Shown here in pieces: positions 1-9,018 of a DNA stretch of 64,000 nt. How positions within the stretch are numbered: position 1 is the stretch's first letter; every line of letters starts with the position of its first letter. The position numbers and the translations under genes are program-made. The stretch comes from CAVRQM01 sp963732775 (GTDB lineage: Bacteria > Pseudomonadota > Alphaproteobacteria > Acetobacterales > Acetobacteraceae), in the NCBI GenBank assembly GCA_963732775.1, contig CAVTAR010000001.1, forward strand, positions 2,108,001-2,172,000. The letters run 5' to 3'. The notes beneath the pieces were generated by a model, which was given only the letters and a program-made list of their open reading frames with translations, did not search any database and was not told the origin of the DNA.

Positions 1-282
1 CTGGTCGCCGCCACCGTGCTGGCCGGGATGGGCCAGGGCATGGCGGCGGCGCGCGAGCCAGGCGCGCCGGTGGTCGGCAACGGCTACGAGGCGGCCGCGC
101 CCGCCGCCCTGCCGCCCGACTGGCGCGGCGCCATCGAGCAGGCCGGCGCGTCGGCGTTCTTGCGCGAGGCGCTCGGGACGCGGATGGCGGAGGTGTATAT
201 CGCCATCAAGCGCGCCGAGTACCGCCGCCTCGCGGCGACGGTGACGCGCGAGGAGATCGAGACCTATGTCGAGACGGTGTGA
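1..282 (+). CDS. Glutamine synthetase family protein, C-terminal fragment (PuuA-like)
   Basis: The reading frame is open from the first base, so the 5' part lies outside the window. The roughly 93 residues match the C-terminal end of glutamine-synthetase-fold ligases: a GNGYE turn, an LPPDW segment, then an FLREALG helix and an IKRAEYRR segment ending in a short acidic tail. This ending is typical of gamma-glutamylpolyamine synthetases (PuuA-like) rather than GlnA, but the ATP and glutamate sites are not visible, so substrate is inferred. It converges on the DoxX-like gene with only three bases between the stop codons. Confidence 0.75.
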   Translation: MVAATVLAGMGQGMAAAREPGAPVVGNGYEAAAPAALPPDWRGAIEQAGASAFLREALGTRMAEVYIAIKRAEYRRLAATVTREEIETYVETV

Positions 283-285
283 GGC

Positions 286-933
286 TCAGGACAGCGCGCG
301 ATACAGCCGCGCGAGCGGGTCGCGGCCGGCGAGCGGGCCGCGCCGCCGCAGCAGGTGGTCGAGCCCGAGGCTGCGCCCCGCCCCGTCGATCGCGAACATC
401 GCGTGCGCCACGATGATGCCGACATAGGTCCAGGGCCACTCGGTCGGGTCGTTGTACAGACCGACCAGCAGGTTGAGCGTGAACAGCGCGGCCAGCGTGC
501 CCGACAGGCGCACCGCGAAGCCCAGCATCAGCGAGGCGGTGAAGAACACTTCCGACAGGACCACCAGCGGCTGGGCCGTGGCGATGTGGGCGAGGAAGAA
601 CTGCATGATGTCGGCATGGACCTGGAAGGCGCTGTACTTCACCGTCTCGCCGAGCCAGAACTTGAACCCGTCCGAGACCGGCAGCGGCAGCTTCCACAGG
701 ATGCCGAGCCACCACATGCCGGCCGCCAGCATCCGCAGCGCGAACACCGCGAGATGGCGCGGCGTCCGCTGCGCCGGGTCGCGGCGCCAGTTGGCCACCG
801 CGATGGCGATCCCGCCCAGCAGCAGCACCCAGTAGCCCGCGACGGTGGCCCAGCGCAGCCCGTGCAGCGCCATCTGGTCTGGGATCTGCCCGGTGAGGAA
901 TTGCAGGAAGGTGTGGATCGGGTTGTCGTGCAT
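286..933 (-). CDS. DoxX-like integral membrane protein
   Basis: A protein of about 215 residues with several hydrophobic spans (one beginning near WATVAGYWVLLLGG, others around the AVFALRML, VVLSEVFFTASLMLGF and WTYVGIIVAHAMF segments). The overall pattern resembles DoxX/DoxD small-subunit proteins, which are four-helix inner-membrane proteins of mostly unknown role. The start at 933 is chosen because an AGGAG lies just upstream on the minus strand; a longer in-frame reading to 1011 has no better ribosome site. No neighbouring gene suggests a partner. Family placement is by topology and a few motifs, so the function remains open. Confidence 0.6.
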   Translation of the reverse strand: MHDNPIHTFLQFLTGQIPDQMALHGLRWATVAGYWVLLLGGIAIAVANWRRDPAQRTPRHLAVFALRMLAAGMWWLGILWKLPLPVSDGFKFWLGETVKYSAFQVHADIMQFFLAHIATAQPLVVLSEVFFTASLMLGFAVRLSGTLAALFTLNLLVGLYNDPTEWPWTYVGIIVAHAMFAIDGAGRSLGLDHLLRRRGPLAGRDPLARLYRALS

Positions 934-1138
934 GGTGTCCGTGGGCTCCTCGTGTCCGTCGTAACGCATTCGGACTCGGCGCTCCGGGGTTACGCCAGAG
1001 CCGGCCGTCATGGATCGACCGTCATGTATCGACTGGACCGGGAACGATCAGCCATGTAACATACTAGGCGTCTGCCGCAGCCGGGCCGAGTGCGGTCCGC
1101 GCACCGGCGAGCGGCGGCTTTTGGGGAGTGGCCTGACC

Positions 1139-1783
1139 ATGCGAGGGCTCCGCCTTGGCGCGCTGAGCGTTCTGACCATCGCCGCCTTGGCCCAAGCCCA
1201 CGCACAGGCAGCCGTACCTGCCGAGCAGCCGACTGGCGGGCCCATGCGGGACTGCCCCGCCCCGGGCAGCGCTGTCATGCGCAACCAGCGTATCCGGGTG
1301 CGCTTCGAGGGCGAGACCTCCGCCGGCGTCTGCCTGCAGGTGGTCGGCGGCCTGCAACAATCCGCCTGGCTCGGCATCTGGCCCGAGAGCTGGCCCGAAG
1401 CCGCCGAGGCCGGTGCCGCGGCAAGGCGCGTGCTGGCAGCCCCGCCTGGCTCGAGCGAGAGTTTCTCGGTCTCCTACGACTGGATCGGCACCAGCTTCGC
1501 CTCCAACGTGCGCTGGCGCTTCACGGTGACGAACCTGGGGCCCGGGCACGTCACGATCGACGGCCGGAGTCGGCCGACGATGCGGCTCGGCTGGGACGAA
1601 ATGTGCCTGGGCCGCCCCTACCGGGCACACGCGGAGTTCGTCAAGGAAACCGAGACGGGCATCGTCATCGCGCAGAGCTTTCGCGTGGAACTCGGCAGCG
1701 CGACGACCGCGACCGACTTTTGGGCCCGCTACGGCGGCGGGCTGCAAGCAACGCCCGATTTCGAGGTCACATCCATGCGGTAG
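1139..1783 (+). CDS. Hypothetical secreted protein
   Basis: About 214 residues. Residues 1-24 form a clear Sec signal peptide (MRGLRLG, a hydrophobic core, then AQA before the cleavage point). The mature part has two pairs of spaced cysteines and many aromatic and beta-prone residues, so a small disulfide-bonded periplasmic or extracellular domain is plausible. I recognise no family. The start at 1139 is preferred over the longer in-frame reading because the signal peptide begins there and a GGGGAG lies about 12 bases upstream. It converges on the next secreted-protein gene across a hairpin. Confidence 0.6.
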   Translation: MRGLRLGALSVLTIAALAQAHAQAAVPAEQPTGGPMRDCPAPGSAVMRNQRIRVRFEGETSAGVCLQVVGGLQQSAWLGIWPESWPEAAEAGAAARRVLAAPPGSSESFSVSYDWIGTSFASNVRWRFTVTNLGPGHVTIDGRSRPTMRLGWDEMCLGRPYRAHAEFVKETETGIVIAQSFRVELGSATTATDFWARYGGGLQATPDFEVTSMR

Positions 1784-1803
1784 GCGGCCAGACCCGGCCG
1801 CCT
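1782..1803. terminator. Bidirectional hairpin between convergent genes
   Basis: Perfect 8-bp inverted repeat AGGCGGCC / GGCCGCCT with a 6-base loop, lying exactly between the stop codons of two convergent genes. There is no T-run, as is common in very GC-rich genomes. The terminator role is inferred from position and stem strength. Confidence 0.5.
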
Positions 1804-1812
1804 GGGCGGCTC

Positions 1813-2529
1813 CTAGAACGAGCCGGCGACCGTGTCGCGGTACGCTCGCGCCCAGCGCACCACCTTGTCTACGAAGGCGAGATGGTCGGCACTGATCCGC
1901 GTCTGGTGCCAGTCGCTGCCGAGCCAGGTCTGGCCCGGGTCATCGACGAAGCCAGCCAGCATAGGGTTGAAGTAGATGCTTAGTCGCACAAAATCCAGGC
2001 GCGATCCGCTGGCCTGGGCGAACGTCGCGGCGATCATCTGGTGCGGAACTCTCCCGAACGCCCTCATCTTCTCGAACCGGGCCATGCTGGCCTCGCTCGG
2101 GTTGTCCCCCGGTTCCATCAGTCGATGGCTGACGACGAGGCAATCGAAGTTCCGGCTGGACTCGCTGCGGTTCTCGAAGAACACGACGTTGCGGGCGCCG
2201 CAGATGCGGTCGGGCGACCAGCCACGAGGGCTGCGCGTCTGGTTCGAGGAGATCGAGACGATGGCGGCGACCTGATCGCGCGAGCGCTGCGCGAACCAGC
2301 GCGTCTCGATGGCCAGGCTGTCGCCGCCGGCCTGCTGCGGCACGTCGGTGAATTGGGACATGGGCTGCCAGTCCCCTGGCGGCAGCCGCACCGTCGCGTG
2401 CCCGACCGTGACGATCGTGCCACCGGGCGCGCCCGGGCTGCCGAGCCATTCCTGCGACCGGGCCGGACGGGTGCAGAGCAGGAAACCGAAAAGGGCAAAC
2501 GTCGCGGCGACGGACAGTGCTCGCTTCAT
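1813..2529 (-). CDS. Hypothetical secreted protein
   Basis: About 238 residues beginning with a signal peptide (MKRALSVAAT, hydrophobic core, RSQ cleavage region). The mature domain contains the phrases VTVGHATVRLPPGDW and RAYRDTVAG and has two cysteines placed to form one disulfide. The start at 2529 is supported by a strong GGAGGA four to five bases upstream on the minus strand. I do not recognise the family. The gene lies convergent to another unrecognised secreted protein, but the two share no obvious sequence similarity. Confidence 0.6.
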   Translation of the reverse strand: MKRALSVAATFALFGFLLCTRPARSQEWLGSPGAPGGTIVTVGHATVRLPPGDWQPMSQFTDVPQQAGGDSLAIETRWFAQRSRDQVAAIVSISSNQTRSPRGWSPDRICGARNVVFFENRSESSRNFDCLVVSHRLMEPGDNPSEASMARFEKMRAFGRVPHQMIAATFAQASGSRLDFVRLSIYFNPMLAGFVDDPGQTWLGSDWHQTRISADHLAFVDKVVRWARAYRDTVAGSF

Positions 2530-2786
2530 GGTTCCTCCGTCCCGCCGCACCGATCCGCGACGCTGCCGTTCACCTAGCAGTTTACGGCGGCGCACGCAAC
2601 GAATCTCCCGCTTGGCCCCCCCGGGGCGCCGGTCGCCTGCGGCCTGCAACGAGAACGATGCCACCCGCGCCCGGCGCCCGGCCCGGTTGTTTGCCGCGCC
2701 CCTGCTGTGGCAGGCTGCACGCAACGGGGCGGCGTCGCCGGGCCTGAATGACGGCGCCAGCCACGCCCCGCCCAGGGAGGCCCGCC

Positions 2787-4074
2787 ATGTCCGACGTCCT
2801 GTTCCGCCATGCAAACCTGTTCGACGGCTCCGGCGCGCCGACGCGCCCGGCCGATGTCGTCGTGCGCGGCAATCGCATCCGCGCCGTCGCCCCGGCCAGC
2901 GCCGGCGTCGAGGCGCCCGGCTGCGAGGTCATCGACGCGGCCGGCCTCACGCTGATGCCCGGCATGACCGAGGGCCATGCGCACCTATCGTTCTGCGGCG
3001 CCCGCACCAACACCGACCTCGGCGACATGCCGCCCGAGGAGCACCTGCTGGCCACCATGCGCAACGCGGAGCTGCTGCTCGACCACGGCTTCACCAGCGC
3101 CTACAGCGCCGCCAGCGCCAAGCTCCGGCTCGACATCGTCATCCGCAACGAGGTGGACGCCGGCCGCCTGCGCGGACCGCGCATCCGCGCCTCGTCGCCC
3201 GAGATCACTGTCACCGGCGGGCTGGGCGACGAGACCCGCGCGCACCAGCACGCGCAGCAGCTTCGGCCTGATCGCCGACGGGCCCGATGAAATCCGCCAC
3301 GCCGCGCGCCTGTGCATCCGCGAGGGCGTGGACAACATCAAGGTCAACATCTCCGGCGACGACTTCGTCAACCCGGCGAAGGGCGGCATGACGGTGATGA
3401 GCGAGGCCGAGGTGCTGGCGGCGGTGGAGACCGCGCACGATTTCGGCCGCCGGGTGAACTGCCACGCCCGCGCCGGCGGCGCCGTGCTGCGGGCGCTGCA
3501 CTGCGGCGTGGACGTGATCTATCACTGCGAGCACATGGATGCGACGCGCCATGGACATGATGCAGGCGGCGCAAGGCAGACATGTTCATCGGCCCGGCGA
3601 TCGGCCTGATCTGTCAACACCATCCACGACGGCGGCGACTTCGGCATCGACGCGCCGAGGTCGTCGAGAAGCTCGGGATGCAGCCGCGACCGATGGAGCT
3701 CGCCCGCGGTCTATGCCGAACTGCGCAAGCGCGGCGTGCGCGTGGTGATCGGCGGCGACTACGGCTTCGCCTGGACGCCGCAGGGCACCAACGCGCGCGA
3801 CCTCGAGCATTTCGTCGAGCTGTTCGGCTACTCGCCCGCCGAGGCGCTGGTGTGTGCCACCAAGGTCGGCGGCGAGATGATGGGCATGGCGGACGAGTTG
3901 GGCCAGGTGCGCGAGGGCTTCCTCGCCGACCTGCTGCTGGTCGACGGCGATCCGACGCGCGACGTGCGCATCATGCAGGACCGCGCGCGGCTGGTCGGCA
4001 TCATGAAGGACGGCGCGTTCCACAAGCACCCGCGCGACCACGCCGTGGCCGGCCGGGCGGTCGCGGCCGAGTAG
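2787..4074 (+). pseudogene. Amidohydrolase (imidazolonepropionase/prolidase-like), several frameshifts
   Basis: The start at 2787 has GGGAGG seven bases upstream. The first segment carries the amidohydrolase beta-sandwich opening and the metal-site motif GHAHLSF near residue 71. The protein continues through other frames: a segment with VDNIKVNISGDDF and VNCHARAGG, then IYHCEHMD, then FIGPAIGLICQ, and finally VVIGGDYGFAWTPQG to LADLLLVDGDP, ending at 4074. Frame changes fall near 3250, 3545, 3578, 3620, 3652 and 3705. All core motifs of the family survive in order, so the gene is either recently broken or misread. It would be a cytosolic metal-dependent hydrolase; the substrate cannot be deduced. 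Confidence 0.75.
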
Positions 4075-4206
4075 CCCGCCCGAGGCCTGCACGCCCACGC
4101 ATCGCGAATCTCTTGTGGCCCGCACGCATCCGGGCGTGCAGCCCGGCGGTAGTCCGTCCGGCCATCGTGCCAGGCGCCACCCGGCGCCCACCAAGGGAGG
4201 GACTGC

Positions 4207-5694
4207 ATGCACACCCGAAACCCGCTCCGTAACGGAGCGCGCGGCGCGTTGCTCGCGGCCACTGCGCTGGCCGCGGCCTATGCCGGCCCCGCCTTCGCGT
4301 CCAGCCACCGCGAGGCGCCGTTCATCTCCGGCGAGCCGCGGCTCGACAGCACCGACACCTACATGTTCCGCAGCTACGAGCCGGGGCGCCAGGACTACAC
4401 CACGCTGATCGCCAACTACATCCCGCTCCAGGACCCGTTCGGTGGCCCGAACTACTACACTTTCGACGACCAGGCGGTCTATGACATCAACCTGGACAAC
4501 GTCGGCGACGGGCTGGAGCACATCACTTTCCGCTTCAGCTTCCAGAACGCCTACCAGGGCATCACCGTGAAGTCGGGCAACCGCCGCAACACCGTCCCGG
4601 TCGAGAACGTCGGCCCGGTGGGCGTCGGCGGCAACCCGGCCGATACCGCCAACCTGAACCTGAAGGAGAGCTACAAGGTGCAGATGCTGCGCACCCAGAG
4701 CGGCTCCGTCACCACCGGGTTCCTGGCCGCGGCCAGCGACGGCTCGACCACCTTCACCAAGCCGATCGACAACATCGGCGCCAAGTCCCTGCCCGACTAC
4801 GCCGCGTTCGCCGCCCACTTCGTCTACACCGTGAACATCCCCGGTTGCGGCGAGGGCCGCGTGTTCGTTGGCCAGCGCAAGGACCCGTTCGTCATCGCGC
4901 TCGGCCAGGTGTTCGACCTCATCAACGTCGCCCACCCGATCGGCGAGCAGTTCGCCGCCGCCAACCACGACGACCTGGCCGACAAGAACGTGACCGCGAT
5001 CGAACTAGAAGTGCCGACGCATTGCCTCGTCGCCAACGACCCGGTGATCGGCATGTGGACCGCCGCCTCGAAGAAGATCTTCTCGTCCAGCGACCCCAGC
5101 GTCTACACGCTGCAGCAGCACTCCCGCCTCGGGATGCCGCTGACCAACGAATTGCTGATCGGCATCGAGGACAAGGACCGCTGGAACGCCGCCCGCCCGG
5201 CGCAGCAGGATGGCGGCGCATTCCTGAAATACGTCACCAACCCGGCCTTCCCGATCTACGTGCAGAACATCTTCTTCGCCGCCGGCGTGCGCGCGCCGAC
5301 GGTGCCGACCCGTGACGACCTGGTGGCGACGTTCCTGACCGGCATCCCCGGCGTGAACAAGCCGGCCAACGCCAACCGGCTCGCCGACGAGCTGCGGCTC
5401 AACACCTCGCTCGCGATCACCCCGGCCGGCGCGCAGAGCCGCCTCGGCGTGATCGGCGGCGACGTGGGCGGCTTCCCGAACGGCCGGCGCCCGGGCGACG
5501 ACGTGGTGGACATCGCGTTGCGCGTGGCCATGGGGCGGCTCTACACCCTCGGCCTGTTCGGCAAGCCGAGCGACGCACCCTCGGGCGGGCTCGACTTCAC
5601 CGACGGGGCGATCGTCAACGACGGGTTCTTCGACACGAAGTTCCCGTACCTGCGCACGCCCATCGCCGGCTCGCCCGGCCCGCAGCCGAACTGA
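4207..5694 (+). CDS. DUF4331 family exported protein
   Basis: 495 residues with a signal peptide (to about residue 31, AFA cleavage), immediately followed by SSHREAPFISG, the hallmark start of DUF4331 proteins, and a YMFRSYEPG motif. These are exported proteins whose role is not established. The start at 4207 has AAGGGAGG just upstream. The gene is followed by a perfect palindrome and then by a TPR protein and a HupE/UreJ-like membrane protein, in the same orientation, suggesting a three-gene functional unit. The C-terminal half includes GVRAPTVPTRDDL and an LRTPIAG tail. Confidence 0.88.
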   Translation: MHTRNPLRNGARGALLAATALAAAYAGPAFASSHREAPFISGEPRLDSTDTYMFRSYEPGRQDYTTLIANYIPLQDPFGGPNYYTFDDQAVYDINLDNVGDGLEHITFRFSFQNAYQGITVKSGNRRNTVPVENVGPVGVGGNPADTANLNLKESYKVQMLRTQSGSVTTGFLAAASDGSTTFTKPIDNIGAKSLPDYAAFAAHFVYTVNIPGCGEGRVFVGQRKDPFVIALGQVFDLINVAHPIGEQFAAANHDDLADKNVTAIELEVPTHCLVANDPVIGMWTAASKKIFSSSDPSVYTLQQHSRLGMPLTNELLIGIEDKDRWNAARPAQQDGGAFLKYVTNPAFPIYVQNIFFAAGVRAPTVPTRDDLVATFLTGIPGVNKPANANRLADELRLNTSLAITPAGAQSRLGVIGGDVGGFPNGRRPGDDVVDIALRVAMGRLYTLGLFGKPSDAPSGGLDFTDGAIVNDGFFDTKFPYLRTPIAGSPGPQPN

Positions 5695-5703
5695 CGCGAC
5701 GAC

Positions 5704-5727
5704 CCCCTCGCCCGGCCGGGCGAGGGG
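5704..5727. terminator. Perfect 24-bp palindrome downstream of DUF4331 gene
   Basis: CCCCTCGCCCGG followed directly by its exact reverse complement, nine bases after the DUF4331 stop. It would fold into a very stable hairpin and probably attenuates or ends transcription before the TPR gene. No T-run follows. Confidence 0.55.
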
Positions 5728-5753
5728 ACTCGTGCTTCTCGGGGGAACGCGCG

Positions 5754-6923
5754 ATGCGACCGCTCATCCTGCTCGCCCTGCTGCTCTCGCCGCCCGCCTT
5801 CGCCGCGCCGGCCGTGCCGGCCGATGACGGCGTGGTGCTAGAACGCCTGCCCACCGCGCGCGACCCGGCGGTGGCCGAACTCCGGCGCCTGCACGCGGCC
5901 CTCGCGCGCCAGCCCGACAACATGACCCTGGCCGTGTCGGTCGCCCGCCGCGACGTGGCCGAGGCGCGAAGCCGCGCGGACCCGCGCTTCAACGGCTATG
6001 CCGAGGCGGCGCTGGCTCCCTGGTGGGGGCTCGCGGACCCGCCCGCGCCGGTGCGCCTGGTGCGCGCCACCGTGGAGCAGAGCAACCACGATTTCGACGC
6101 GGCACTCGCCGATCTCGACAGCCTGCTGGCCCGCGACCCGCACGACGCGCAGGCCCGGCTGACCCGCGCGCTCGTGCATCAGGTCCGCGCCGAGTACACG
6201 GCGGCACGGCTGGACTGCGAGGCGCTGGGCCAGCCCTCCGCGTCCTTCGCCGCCGCCATCTGTGCCGACGGGGTGCAGGGCCTCGCCGGCGACTACGCGG
6301 CGGCGGCCGGCGACCTCGCGCAGGCGACCGACGGGCCGGGGGCTCGGTCGCCCGCGCCGCTGCGCGAATGGGCGCTGACCGTGCTCGCGGAGTTCGCCGC
6401 CCATGCCGGCGAGCGCGCCACCGCCGAGCAGCGCTTCCAGGCCGCCCGGGCGCTCGACCCGGCGGACGCCTACCTGCTGGGCGCCTACGCCGATTTCCTG
6501 CTGGACCAGGACCGCCCGGCCGACGTCGTCGCCCTGCTCGCCGCATTCGCCCGCGTCGACCCGCTGCTGCTGCGCCTGGCCATCGCCGAACGCCGGCTGG
6601 GCGCGCCCGCGGCGGCCGGCCACGTCGCCGACCTCGCCGACCGCTTCGCCGCCAGCGCCGCGCGCGGCGAGACGGTGCATCGACGCGAGCAGGCCCGTTT
6701 CACGCTGGAGCTGCTGGCCCAGCCCGGGCCGGCACTCGCCCTGGCGGTCGCGAACTATGCCGTGCAGCGCGAGCCGGCCGACGCGCGCGTGCTGCTGGAG
6801 TGCGCGCTGGCGGCGAACGCCCCGGCCGCCGCCGCGCCGGCATTGCGCTGGCTGGCCGGCACGAGCCTGCCCGATGCCCGGATGCACGCGCTGGCCGAAC
6901 GGCTGGCGGGCGGCGCGCGATGA
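5754..6923 (+). CDS. TPR-repeat periplasmic protein
   Basis: 389 residues with a short signal peptide (MRPLILLALLLSPPAFA). The body is an alanine-rich helical array with recurring TPR-like units, for example the ones around FDAALADLDSLLARDP, the YTAARLDCEAL segment and RFQAARALDPADAYLLGAYADFL. TPR proteins act as scaffolds. The start at 5754 follows a GGGGGA. Its stop overlaps a possible ATGA start of the next gene, so the two are likely co-translated. The role is inferred only from position between a DUF4331 protein and a HupE/UreJ-like protein. Confidence 0.7.
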   Translation: MRPLILLALLLSPPAFAAPAVPADDGVVLERLPTARDPAVAELRRLHAALARQPDNMTLAVSVARRDVAEARSRADPRFNGYAEAALAPWWGLADPPAPVRLVRATVEQSNHDFDAALADLDSLLARDPHDAQARLTRALVHQVRAEYTAARLDCEALGQPSASFAAAICADGVQGLAGDYAAAAGDLAQATDGPGARSPAPLREWALTVLAEFAAHAGERATAEQRFQAARALDPADAYLLGAYADFLLDQDRPADVVALLAAFARVDPLLLRLAIAERRLGAPAAAGHVADLADRFAASAARGETVHRREQARFTLELLAQPGPALALAVANYAVQREPADARVLLECALAANAPAAAAPALRWLAGTSLPDARMHALAERLAGGAR

Positions 6924-6982
6924 GCCATCGTGCCGCCGCCTGCATGGGTCGGGCGCCGACCGTTACCGGGAATAATGAGGCC

Positions 6983-8191
6983 ATGCCGAACCCGATCCGG
7001 CGCCCGAGGGCGAGCGGCCCGCGTACCCTGCGCACCTGGATCGCGGCGATGTTCGCCATGCTGCTGCTGGCCAATGCGCCCGCGACCGCCCTCGCGCACG
7101 GCGCCAGCAGCAGCTATCTCACCGTGACGCTCGAAGGACGCGATCTGGAGGTGCAGTGGGAGATCGCCCTGCGCGACCTCGACTACGCCGTGGGCATCGA
7201 CGCGCGCGGCGACGGGGTCATCACCTGGGGCGACCTGCGGCGCCAGCTCCCGGCGATCGAGGCCTACGCCATGCCCCGGCTCGCGCTGAGCGGCGACGGC
7301 CGAGCCTGCGCGCCCGGGCCGGTCCGGCTGCTGTCCGACCAGCGTGGCGACGGCGCGTACGCGGTGCTGCGCTTCACCGCCGCCTGCCCGGCCGCGGTAC
7401 ATCGCGCCGGCGTGGACTACCATCTGCTGTTCGAGCTCGATCCGATGCATCGCGGCTTGCTGGATTTCGTGTCGGGGGGCGTGTCGCATCCCGTGGCCCT
7501 GTCGCCGCGGACCCCGTCGGTGGCGTTCGATGCCGGCGGCAGCCTCGGCACGACGTTCGCGACGTTCTTCGCGACCGGCGTGGCGCACATCTTCTCCGGC
7601 TTCGACCATCTGCTGTTCGTCGCCGTGTTGCTGCTGCCGGCCATGTTCCGGCGACGCCATGGGCGTGGCGATGGGCAGGAAGATGGGCGGGGCGAATGGC
7701 AGCCGGTGGCGCGGTTCCGCCCGGCGTTCCTGGAGACGGTGCGCATCCTGAGCGCCTTCACGCTCGCGCACGGCATCACGCTCACCGCCGCCACGCTCGG
7801 CTTCATCCAGTTGCCGTCGGCGCTGGTGGAGGGGGCCATCGCGCTGACCATCGCCGTGACCGCGTTCGACAATATCGTGCCGATCCTGCCCGGCCCGCGC
7901 TGGCCGCTCGCCTTCGGCTTCGGGCTGATCCACGGCCTGGGGTTCGCCTCGGCGCTCGGCCCGCTGGCGCTGCCGCCGCTCGCCACCGCCGCCGCGCTCG
8001 TGTCGTTCAACCTCGGCATCGAGACGGGGCAGCTCGCCGTCGCCGCGCTGGTGCTGCCCGTGGGGTTCGTGCTGCGCGGCCTGCCGCTCTATCCGCGCCG
8101 GCTGTTGCCAGGCGCCTCGGGCGTGGCCGCGCTGCTGGCGCTGGTGTGGTTCGCCGAGCGGGCGTTCGGGTTGAGCCTGCTACGGTTCTGA
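6983..8191 (+). CDS. HupE/UreJ family membrane protein
   Basis: About 402 residues: a signal-like first helix (around residues 18-36, ending ALAHG), an extracytoplasmic domain with SSSYLTVTLEG, then a membrane domain whose first helices carry the family-typical GVAHIFSGFDHLLF, FTLAHGITL and GFGLIHGLGFASAL segments. Histidines in these helices fit a metal-transport or metal-sensing role known for HupE/UreJ (nickel). No urease or hydrogenase genes are in the window, so nickel is only a family-based guess. The start could also be 6920, where ATGA overlaps the TPR stop. The 3' end overlaps the convergent thioesterase gene by 12 bases. Confidence 0.82.
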   Translation: MPNPIRRPRASGPRTLRTWIAAMFAMLLLANAPATALAHGASSSYLTVTLEGRDLEVQWEIALRDLDYAVGIDARGDGVITWGDLRRQLPAIEAYAMPRLALSGDGRACAPGPVRLLSDQRGDGAYAVLRFTAACPAAVHRAGVDYHLLFELDPMHRGLLDFVSGGVSHPVALSPRTPSVAFDAGGSLGTTFATFFATGVAHIFSGFDHLLFVAVLLLPAMFRRRHGRGDGQEDGRGEWQPVARFRPAFLETVRILSAFTLAHGITLTAATLGFIQLPSALVEGAIALTIAVTAFDNIVPILPGPRWPLAFGFGLIHGLGFASALGPLALPPLATAAALVSFNLGIETGQLAVAALVLPVGFVLRGLPLYPRRLLPGASGVAALLALVWFAERAFGLSLLRF

Positions 8192-8629
8192 GCCGCGAGC
8201 GCCGCCGATCGCCAGTTCACCCGCGATGGTGGCAGCATACCGCTCTGGCACCGGCAGCTTGCCGAGCGCGGTGCTGGCGAAGACCTGCACGAAGCGGCCC
8301 TCGAACGAGATCACGCCGTCGCCGCGCCGGCCGATCGTGCGGGTGGTGACGGAACTGCCGCCCACCCGCTCCAGCAGCACCGTCGTCGCCACCTCGTCGT
8401 CCGGCCGCAGCGGGGCGCGGAAATCCATCTCGATGCGCACGAACGGCATAATCGTCCCGCCCTGCTGCGAGGCGAACCACGTCACCCCCAGGCGGTCCGC
8501 GCACCATGCCTCGATCGCCTCCAGCGCGAAATCGGCGAAGCGGCCGGTATAGGCGATCCCGGCCGGATCGGTATCAGACCAGACGACGCGGCGCCGATGG
8601 ACGAACGGCGTCGCGGCGAGGCTGGTCAG
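8180..8629 (-). CDS. 4-hydroxybenzoyl-CoA-type acyl-CoA thioesterase
   Basis: About 149 residues of hot-dog fold. The motif VVWSDTDPAGIAYTGRF contains the catalytic Asp of the 4HBT family, followed by FVRIEMDFRAPLRPDDE. It would hydrolyse acyl- or aryl-CoA thioesters in the cytosol. No ATG, GTG or TTG lies between the grxD stop and the conserved domain. The first usable codon is a CTG that overlaps the grxD TGA, so translation may rely on that rare start or the start has been lost to an indel. It closes the purQ-purL-bolA-grxD gene string. Confidence 0.75.
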   Translation of the reverse strand: MTSLAATPFVHRRRVVWSDTDPAGIAYTGRFADFALEAIEAWCADRLGVTWFASQQGGTIMPFVRIEMDFRAPLRPDDEVATTVLLERVGGSSVTTRTIGRRGDGVISFEGRFVQVFASTALGKLPVPERYAATIAGELAIGGARGSEP

Positions 8630-8964
8630 GCGGCGATCTCGTGCGCCACGTTCTTGTCCGCCAGCAGCTTCGCGAGCTCGCCCGACTGGTACATCTCGGT
8701 GACGATGTCGCAGCCGCCGACGAACTCGCCCTGCACATAGAGCTGAGGCACCGTGGGCCAGTTGGAGAACTGCTTGATGCCGTCGCGCAGCGCTGGGTCC
8801 TCCAGCACGTTGGCGGTGGCGAACGGCACGCCCAGGTGCGTCAGGATCTGCACCACGCGCGCGGAGAACCCGCATTGCGGGAACATCGCGTTGCCCTTCA
8901 TGTAGAGCATCACCGGATGGGCGGCGATCTCGGACTCGATGCGCTGGGTGACGGGGTCGGTCAT
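8626..8964 (-). CDS. grxD: Monothiol glutaredoxin, Grx4 family
   Basis: 112 residues, the usual length for single-domain monothiol glutaredoxins. The CGFS active site (Cys31) follows MLYMKGNAMFPQ, and the WPTVPQLYV and GGCDIV segments supply the glutathione site. These proteins carry [2Fe-2S] clusters with bound glutathione and hand them on, usually as a complex with BolA. The bolA gene is directly upstream in the same direction, an arrangement found across alphaproteobacteria. An AGGA lies a few bases upstream of the ATG. Confidence 0.95.
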   Translation of the reverse strand: MTDPVTQRIESEIAAHPVMLYMKGNAMFPQCGFSARVVQILTHLGVPFATANVLEDPALRDGIKQFSNWPTVPQLYVQGEFVGGCDIVTEMYQSGELAKLLADKNVAHEIAA

Positions 8965-9018
8965 GGACGGTCCTCGTGAAGGGTGTCTGGGCGGGTACGC
9001 CAGTCGAGAGAGCGAGTG

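Noticed and set aside
6023..8191. A very long open frame that starts inside the TPR gene and runs through the HupE-like gene
   Set aside because: Only the part after about 6920 encodes recognisable protein; the upstream part is an arginine/alanine-rich shadow of the TPR gene, as expected at high GC.
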